From Nitrososphaera sp. UBA217 (lineage in GTDB: Archaea > Thermoproteota > Nitrososphaeria > Nitrososphaerales > Nitrososphaeraceae): 5,957 nt of DNA. The first letter of the stretch is position 1. Every line of letters starts with the position of its first letter. The notes under the pieces were generated by a model. The model saw nothing but the letters and a program-made list of their open reading frames with translations. It was not told the origin of the DNA and made no database searches. A program made the position numbers and the translations under genes. The stretch covers positions 12,946 to 18,902 of the forward strand of contig DAOL01000069.1 of assembly GCA_002501845.1 (NCBI GenBank), written 5' to 3'. Shown here in pieces: positions 1-4,754 of the stretch.

Positions 1-548
1 CAATCTCTAGGAACCTAGAAAAGGCTCTCAAGTTCCTCAATAACTTTGGCGACAAATTATATCTTAGTCAGGCGGTGATGGAAAGCGCGGCCTACATTTA
101 CAGAAAAGCCGCGCTGAAAAAGCTGGCAAAGGGCAGATCGACGCTTGGCTTAGTTGGAGCCTCGCTTTACGCGGCGTGCAGGGAGACTGCCACCCTAAGA
201 CTGTGGCCGATGTTGCGAACGTCTGCAACCTTTCGAGCAAGGATGTGATGGCGCATTACAAGCTAGTTCTGAGGGCTACACGGCCCAGACTATGTCACGC
301 TGATAGCTAACAGGCTTGACCTAAGGGAGCAAACCAAACGCGAGGCACTCCGCATCTACGCGCTAATGGAGGAGAATCGCATTTCGCTTGGCAAGAACCC
401 GAGGGCGTTAGCCGGCGCGGTCATTTATCTTGCATCTCAGAACTGCAACGAGTTCTTACGCCAGGTAGAGATATGCCAAGTGGCAGATATATCGACCGTA
501 TCGCTTCGAAAAAGGTGCAAAGAGATCAAGGCAACTCTGGATATCTGA
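1..548 (+). pseudogene. tfb: Transcription initiation factor TFB (TFIIB-like), 5'-truncated by the window and broken by two frameshifts
   Basis: TFB recruits RNA polymerase to TATA/TBP promoters in archaea. Three reading-frame pieces together give most of the core domain with its two cyclin-like repeats. Codons from base 3 to about 195 encode the first repeat, including the typical GRSTLGLVGASLYAACRE. Bases about 196-285 continue the homology one frame away (PKTVADVANVCNLSSKDV), and from about 286 the original frame resumes (RPDYVTLIANRLDL, then the second repeat with NPRALAGAVIYLASQ and STVSLRKRCKEIKATLDI, TGA at 546-548). The shifts fit one lost C near 193-195 and one gained C in CCC at 284-286. 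Without the second frame, translation stops at TGA 246-248. The Zn-ribbon and B-finger would lie left of the window. Thaumarchaeota usually carry several TFB copies, so loss of one is plausible. Two indels in C runs could also be sequencing errors. Family assignment is strong; pseudogene status is less certain. Confidence 0.85.
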
Positions 549-1473
549 CATAACGCGACAGGTCTCTTGCATCATTAATGCCATCAAGCTGCTCCGCATT
601 TAGCATCAGGTACGCGGCCTTGAATTTCGGATATGCTTCTTTGCACGAAAAGAGAGTCATGAGAATGTTGTCGTGATCGAGCCGAAATCCCTCGCAGGGC
701 TCATGCCCTCTTAGTATCGCTTTGGTGCCAAAGGCCTGCAGCCATCTGCGCGAAATGCCGCTTCCAAAGTGCCTCCCAAGTCCCCTCCTTGACATTTCCC
801 ATCCCGGTTGAGTCTCGATCTGCCGCGGGTCGTTCCATAGTAGCTCTTCAAGTACTCTGCTTCGGACGTGGTTTTCCTGAGCATTGGCTATTGATTCCCT
901 AAATGTCGCAATCGCCGCGTCTTCAGTAGGAAGGCCGCCGTGGACCATTAGCAGGTTTTGCCGAACCACCGTCGCAAGTGTGAGCAATTTGAACATCAAC
1001 AGCAGCTTTTGGTAAACTTCTTTGCCGCAGCCGCTAAAGCGTTCTTCTATTTCATAAGGCAGTTTATGTGACGAAAAAGGAAACTCGGCTGGTGCTTCAT
1101 GGTTTCCCCTCATGAGGACAACCGAGTCTGGGCATGTGCCTTTCAGGTGGCACACCGCATACATTACACCTACAGAGTCGCTTCCCCTGTCGACATAGTC
1201 GCCCAGAAACACGAGCTTGTTCTTCGGGTTTGATAGGAATCGGTCATAGCTTATTTCTGAAAGGATCTGGAAAAGCGATTTTGAATCACCGTGCAAGTCG
1301 CCAATGACTGCAAGGTTTTCCAGATCGTTTATTTCGGCCAGCCCGCCCTCAACTTTGCCGCCGGCAATGCTTTTACTCTGTCTTTCTTCGTGCATCGCAC
1401 CTATCGCCTGCTCTATTTTCTGCATAAAATCAGACACACCAGCCTCTGCTGCAGACTGTTCCAGTTGCAACAC
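526..1473 (-). CDS. PPP-family serine/threonine protein phosphatase (calcineurin-like metallophosphoesterase, PP1-arch type)
   Basis: This is a predicted cytoplasmic metal-dependent phosphatase removing phosphate from Ser/Thr residues. All core PPP motifs are present in order in the 315 residues: GDLHG (58-62), GDYVDRG (91-97), RGNHE (122-126), HGG (178-180), LLWNDPR (211-217), RGHE (255-258) and MTLFS (272-276), the counterpart of the VFSAPNY strand in PP1/PP2A. These supply the Asp, His and Asn ligands of the two-metal centre and the phosphate-binding Arg residues. The first 50 residues are a family-atypical, probably helical lead. The start is GTG at 1471-1473; the frame is closed by TAA at 1495-1497 and no Shine-Dalgarno site precedes it, which suits a leaderless transcript. 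The stop (TGA, 526-528) lies inside the converging TFB gene. Archaeal members of the family are known, but the substrate cannot be told from sequence. Diadenosine tetraphosphatase-like activity is a less likely alternative. Confidence 0.93.
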   Translation of the reverse strand: MLQLEQSAAEAGVSDFMQKIEQAIGAMHEERQSKSIAGGKVEGGLAEINDLENLAVIGDLHGDSKSLFQILSEISYDRFLSNPKNKLVFLGDYVDRGSDSVGVMYAVCHLKGTCPDSVVLMRGNHEAPAEFPFSSHKLPYEIEERFSGCGKEVYQKLLLMFKLLTLATVVRQNLLMVHGGLPTEDAAIATFRESIANAQENHVRSRVLEELLWNDPRQIETQPGWEMSRRGLGRHFGSGISRRWLQAFGTKAILRGHEPCEGFRLDHDNILMTLFSCKEAYPKFKAAYLMLNAEQLDGINDARDLSRYVRYPELP

Positions 1474-1493
1474 GGTATTGATCCGGTGCGACG

Positions 1494-1500
1494 GTTAAAT
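1494..1500 (-). promoter_or_regulatory. Putative TATA element of the phosphatase gene
   Basis: On the minus strand the AT-rich ATTTAACC (1493-1500) is centred about 25 bases upstream of the GTG start. That is the usual distance from an archaeal TATA box to the transcription start. Transcription would then begin at or next to the GTG, giving a leaderless mRNA, in line with the lack of a ribosome-binding site. A second TATA-like stretch, ATTTATC (1542-1548), lies farther upstream and would give a leader of roughly 45 bases. The match is short and common in AT-rich DNA, so the call is tentative. Confidence 0.3.
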
Positions 1501-1527
1501 GTATTTCATGCAGGTCCTTCTAGAGCA

Positions 1528-1545
1528 TATCTGCCAAGGCAGATA
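1528..1545. repeat. 18-bp perfect inverted repeat upstream of the phosphatase gene (possible operator, or TFB-derived remnant)
   Basis: The sequence TATCTGCCAAGGCAGATA has two 8-base arms around a central AA. It lies about 55 bases upstream of the phosphatase start and its right arm overlaps a TATA-like ATTTATC on the minus strand, where a dimeric repressor could act. The same bases also resemble the TFB coding sequence around 466-494 (see findings). The symmetry may therefore be an accident of a degraded gene copy, not a binding site. Confidence 0.35.
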
Positions 1546-1570
1546 AATCAGCAATCCTGTCCCACTAAGT

Positions 1571-2112
1571 TTATGCTACCATCATAGATGCGATAATAAG
1601 AAAATTACTTATGCCTAGCAGTATGCTGCCTGTAATAACGAACAAGAATGATGAAAAAATAATTCTGATCCCGATGATTGTGCGCTCAACAAAGCTAAAG
1701 GGCAAAAGAATAAACACAATCAATGTCACAAGACCATAAAGACCGAGTGATGTGGGATTTACAACTAGCCTACTATATCTTGACCTACTTCGAATCCGCT
1801 GGCTGCCGAACTAGGCGAAGATAAAACAAATCGTGACGAAAGCAGTACCAATCAATAATGGCTCAAAATATTGATACTTGACAGAAAATTCGATCAGAAG
1901 TACTGAGACTTCAAAGCTAATGCCTGATTAGAATCCAGTGACACTAGAACGGTGATATGACAAGGAATTTTCCAACTATAATCACCAGGGAGCGCCGGAA
2001 CGAGGAAGGCAATGCGCTCGTCTAAAATCGTGAGATTTGACAAGCCATCACAAAAAGATGCAGTAGTATCTTGATGAGCCTCTACAGTACATTGTTCTAT
2101 TATGAATCCTGA
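1571..2112 (-). pseudogene. Decayed multi-spanning membrane protein gene (unrecognised family)
   Basis: No long open frame is present, but the minus strand reads as one protein if two lesions are bridged. The upstream part (2112 down to about 1930) gives a hydrophilic stretch that looks beta-rich and extracytoplasmic, containing ILDERIAFLVPALPGDYSW and KIPCHITVLVSLDSN. A one-base loss between about 1930 and 1897 moves homology to the next frame, which reads FEVSVLLIEFSVKYQYFEPL and then hydrophobic runs typical of membrane helices: LLIGTAFVTICFIFA, SLGLYGLVTLIVFILLPF, and a long pair from RIIFSSFLFVITGSILLG to FLIIASMMVA, ending at TAA 1571-1573. An in-frame TAG interrupts at 1811-1813, between the first helix and an Arg/Ser-rich loop (RIRSRSRYSR). 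The start was not found; it may overlap or abut the end of the transporter gene. The region is AT-rich compared with the operon. It lies directly downstream of the PelG-like gene on the same strand, so it may once have been the operon's fourth gene. Confidence 0.6.
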
Positions 2113-2135
2113 TTTCCTTTGGAAGAAAATAGAGG

Positions 2136-3779
2136 TTAGATGTAGCGTGCAAAAAGCAAGCTACCCGCCTTTCTGATCGCTATCCTCATGACAATAGTCG
2201 ATGCCATGCCTGCAAACACTGTGGCGGCCAGGTACGCAATTACCGTATTTTCAAAGCCGTACTGTGCAAGGAAGACGCCTGCTACGCAGACTATGAACGC
2301 TGCTACCAGCGACACCTGCGCCAGCGCCTTTGCCTTGCCAAGGAAGATCATGAAGACCCCGTTTGCCGCAAAGATCGAAATGAAGACTGCTCCGGCCGAC
2401 GCAAAGGCCAGTATACGTAGGCTCACCTCAGAGCCACCGAGGTAACCGACTACCATCGGAGCCGCTAGGTTCAGTATCACCGCGCCGGCAACAGACACTC
2501 CGATTGACGCGGCCATCAGCTTACGATAGCTATATTGAAGAAACCAGTCGATCTTTTTGCTCTCCGACACCTTTAGTGTTATCGCGCGGTTGTGAACGAG
2601 AGCGTAGATAGGCGACATTATGACGTAATGTATGATTGCAGCCGGGAGCATCACAAGAAGAGCAAGATCTGCTCCGATATGATAGACAGAGTTGAATGAT
2701 AGTGGAAGGATTGTTCCGTTTGCGGCGGTGACGGTTACAGGGTTGAAAAACCAAGATATTGCCCTGTCGGCAAAGAGCAGTACAAAGTAGAAAGTACCAT
2801 ACATGAAATACGGCAGGCATTCCCACAGCTGCACTCCAAAGCGCGAAGTGATAGTGTTGTCGCTGACCGTGAGAGGACTGTAAAAGTGTGGGGCGTTCTT
2901 GGCGACTATATAGGTTGAGCTCTGTCCAATTATCTTGTAGTGATGGTATATTGCGAAGCCGCAGAGTACTGCAAACGCGCTGCCAAGGGCTGCGAAGTAG
3001 CGCACCGTGACATCAGGAATTGCATTAGGCGCAAGGAAGAACGCGCCGGCAAGGACTGCAAACGCGATTGTATATGAAAGTGTAAGGTGTGCCAGCTTTT
3101 TGAGCGTATACATTATGACGTAGCTCACCCGATGAAGTGAAATCGTTACGGTGCTTATGGCTGTAATAGTAGTAAGTTCCAGTGGAATATTTGCAAGCAC
3201 CGATGCGCCGTATAGCGCAGCAACAGTGCCTGATAGTATTACGCCGGCTAGGGCATAGCTTCTCTTCATACTCCGTTTTACTTCGCCAATGTTTGTTTGA
3301 GAATAGTAGAACGAGAATAGTCGGTTATAGTTCTGCAGCAGCCCCTCGGTCAAAACAAGCCCCAGAAAGACGCCCGCCAAAAACGCGGTCGTTACGCCGG
3401 CTGGCAAACCCCACGCCATCCAAAGTGACACGCCTGTCATGAACAGGAGGACAAGCGAGCCCAGCCATGGAAATATCATGCTTAGGCTCTCGGCAAGGCG
3501 CTTCTTTGTGCTTGGCACCTCCACTGTAAAGGAGTCGGACTCGCCGGACTTGTCGTCGTAAGCGTCGACAAAGTTGTAGACATATTTTGCTAGCTCGTTG
3601 AGGCTTTCAAAGCCGTTCTCCTTTGCATTCCTGTCGTCGTAGCCCAGGACTTCAAGGAACACAAGTACGTCGGCCATGTTGTTAATGCTCTGTTGGATCT
3701 CGGCTATCGATCTTGCAGTTTTATTTGCAAATACTTTTGCTTCTCTTGAAATTTCTTTATTTCCTTGAATAGCTTTCAT
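2136..3779 (-). CDS. pelG: PelG-like polysaccharide transporter (MATE/MOP-superfamily, about 12 membrane spans) with an extra N-terminal domain
   Basis: This is a predicted integral membrane protein of 547 residues that would move a growing polysaccharide across the cytoplasmic membrane together with PelF. Residues 1-97 are soluble, mostly helical and end acidic (DAYDDKSGESD, 72-82). About twelve hydrophobic spans follow from residue 98 to 535, near 98-123, 126-148, 174-197, 199-221, 229-252, 257-280, 320-346, 365-393, 420-445, 452-480, 486-507 and 510-533. Remembered PelG traits include a post-span-2 segment of the type LLQNYNRLFSFYYS, the FADRAISWFF segment (336-345), and a following span leading into a charged loop before spans 9-12. 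Bacterial PelG proteins are about 450 residues and lack such a long lead. The start ATG (3777-3779) follows the epimerase stop with no gap. A GGAGG site at 3788-3792 leaves 8 bases to the ATG. A generic Wzx-type flippase is the alternative; the PelF neighbour favours PelG. Confidence 0.75.
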   Translation of the reverse strand: MKAIQGNKEISREAKVFANKTARSIAEIQQSINNMADVLVFLEVLGYDDRNAKENGFESLNELAKYVYNFVDAYDDKSGESDSFTVEVPSTKKRLAESLSMIFPWLGSLVLLFMTGVSLWMAWGLPAGVTTAFLAGVFLGLVLTEGLLQNYNRLFSFYYSQTNIGEVKRSMKRSYALAGVILSGTVAALYGASVLANIPLELTTITAISTVTISLHRVSYVIMYTLKKLAHLTLSYTIAFAVLAGAFFLAPNAIPDVTVRYFAALGSAFAVLCGFAIYHHYKIIGQSSTYIVAKNAPHFYSPLTVSDNTITSRFGVQLWECLPYFMYGTFYFVLLFADRAISWFFNPVTVTAANGTILPLSFNSVYHIGADLALLVMLPAAIIHYVIMSPIYALVHNRAITLKVSESKKIDWFLQYSYRKLMAASIGVSVAGAVILNLAAPMVVGYLGGSEVSLRILAFASAGAVFISIFAANGVFMIFLGKAKALAQVSLVAAFIVCVAGVFLAQYGFENTVIAYLAATVFAGMASTIVMRIAIRKAGSLLFARYI

Positions 3780-4754
3780 CTAGATCGCCTCCGCTGCAGT
3801 GTGTACCTTTGGCACCTGCGCCTTGGTTATCGATTCGATCAACCTTCTTAGCCCCTCCTGCATCCGGACCTTGGAATCATAGCCTAGCATTGCCCGTATC
3901 TTGTCAATTGATGCAAGACCAAGCTTTACGTCGCCCTGCCTTGGTGGGGCGAACTTGTGCTTGATGTTCGCAAGACGCATTAGTTCTTTTACAATCTTGA
4001 CCAGCTCCAGTATGCTGGTGCCCCTGCCCGACGCGACGTTAAACATCTCTCCGACTGCATTTGCAGACTCCATTGCCAGCATGTTTGCCTGCACAATGTC
4101 ATCGACATGAACAAAGTCGCGCACCTGCAAACCGTCCCCAAATATGACTGGCTGCTCGCCTTCGAGAAACTTGTTTATGAAAATCGTGATGACGCCGCTA
4201 TAGTCACTGTTGCGCTGACGCCGGCCGTAAACGTTAAAGTAACGGAGCATGACGGTTTCAAGGCCATAGCTTTGCCTGTACGCGTGCAAATAGTCTTCAA
4301 TTGCCAACTTGCCCGCGCCATAGGGAGAGTTTGGCCGGCAAATCATATCCTCGCTTGCCTTGCCTTCCAATACGCCGTAAACCGCTGCCGAAGATGCAAA
4401 GATGAAGCGCTTGACTCCGGCCTTGACGCAGTAGTTCAGCAGCTGAAGCGTCGCATTCACGTTTACGTCATGCACTAACATCGGACGGCTTACTGACTTT
4501 GGCACGCTTGCTATGGCCGCTTCGTGGAAGACTATGTCAATGTTTATGTCACCTAAAAGAGCTTCCACTTCGCGGGCGTCTCCCGCCACAAAATGAAACA
4601 GGTTATTTCCGCGAAGCTGCGCAAGGTTGTCAAGCGTACCCGTGCTCAAGTTGTCGATAGCATAGGTCTCAATACCCCTTGCTACCAGCTCGTCCACGAT
4701 GTGGCTTCCTATGAAGCCGGCTCCTCCCGTGACAAGCGCCCTAGTGATTCTCAC
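3780..4754 (-). CDS. NAD-dependent nucleotide-sugar 4-epimerase (GalE/WbpP type, extended SDR)
   Basis: This enzyme interconverts a UDP-hexose or UDP-HexNAc with its C4 epimer in the cytoplasm. The 324 residues match the usual length of the family. Visible features are the NAD-binding TGGAGFIGSH (9-18), Asp34 at the end of the second strand for the adenosine ribose, SSAAVYG (121-127), the catalytic pair Tyr145 and Lys149 in SPYGAGK, RYFNVYGRRQ (171-180), and the nucleotide-sugar segment VRDFVHVDDI (211-220). At the position equal to Tyr299 of E. coli GalE, aligned by eye through GDVKLGLA, the residue is Gly279. A small residue there is typical of enzymes that accept N-acetylated sugars. The gene starts with GTG (4752-4754), overlapping the PelF stop as GTGA. 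A strong GGGAGGTG site at 4763-4770 lies just upstream. Placed between PelF and PelG, it probably makes the polymer precursor. UDP-glucuronate epimerase or dehydratase roles are less likely. Confidence 0.93.
   Translation of the reverse strand: MRITRALVTGGAGFIGSHIVDELVARGIETYAIDNLSTGTLDNLAQLRGNNLFHFVAGDAREVEALLGDINIDIVFHEAAIASVPKSVSRPMLVHDVNVNATLQLLNYCVKAGVKRFIFASSAAVYGVLEGKASEDMICRPNSPYGAGKLAIEDYLHAYRQSYGLETVMLRYFNVYGRRQRNSDYSGVITIFINKFLEGEQPVIFGDGLQVRDFVHVDDIVQANMLAMESANAVGEMFNVASGRGTSILELVKIVKELMRLANIKHKFAPPRQGDVKLGLASIDKIRAMLGYDSKVRMQEGLRRLIESITKAQVPKVHTAAEAI
3788..3792 (-). promoter_or_regulatory. Shine-Dalgarno site of the PelG-like gene
   Basis: GGAGG on the minus strand lies 8 bases before the ATG at 3777-3779, inside the last codons of the epimerase. 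With the abutting TAGATG junction it fixes this start and shows that the gene is translated as part of the operon. Confidence 0.75.

Noticed and set aside
186..290. Programmed frameshifting to express the TFB gene
   Set aside because: Two events in opposite directions would be needed, no slippery heptamer or stimulator is visible, and TFB is not known to use recoding. Mutation or base-calling error is simpler.
366..548. 60-residue small protein of its own starting at ATG 366
   Set aside because: It is the C-terminal cyclin repeat of TFB in its original frame; homology continues upstream of the ATG.
1291..1587. 98-codon + strand frame over the start of the phosphatase gene
   Set aside because: Most of it is antisense to the phosphatase N-terminus, and the remainder covers only the palindrome region.
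2100..2135. Transcription terminator after the PelG-like gene
   Set aside because: Only a short T-rich stretch (TATTTTCTTCC) and a 4-base-arm hairpin are present. It also lies within the readable start of the decayed gene, so the support is too weak.
2188..3442. Short open frames on either strand within the PelG-like gene
   Set aside because: They are shadows of the membrane-protein codons; their Ala/Thr- and Arg/Ser-rich translations match no family.
4107..4478. 123-codon open frame on the + strand inside the epimerase
   Set aside because: It is antisense to conserved epimerase motifs and has no recognisable domain or ribosome-binding site.
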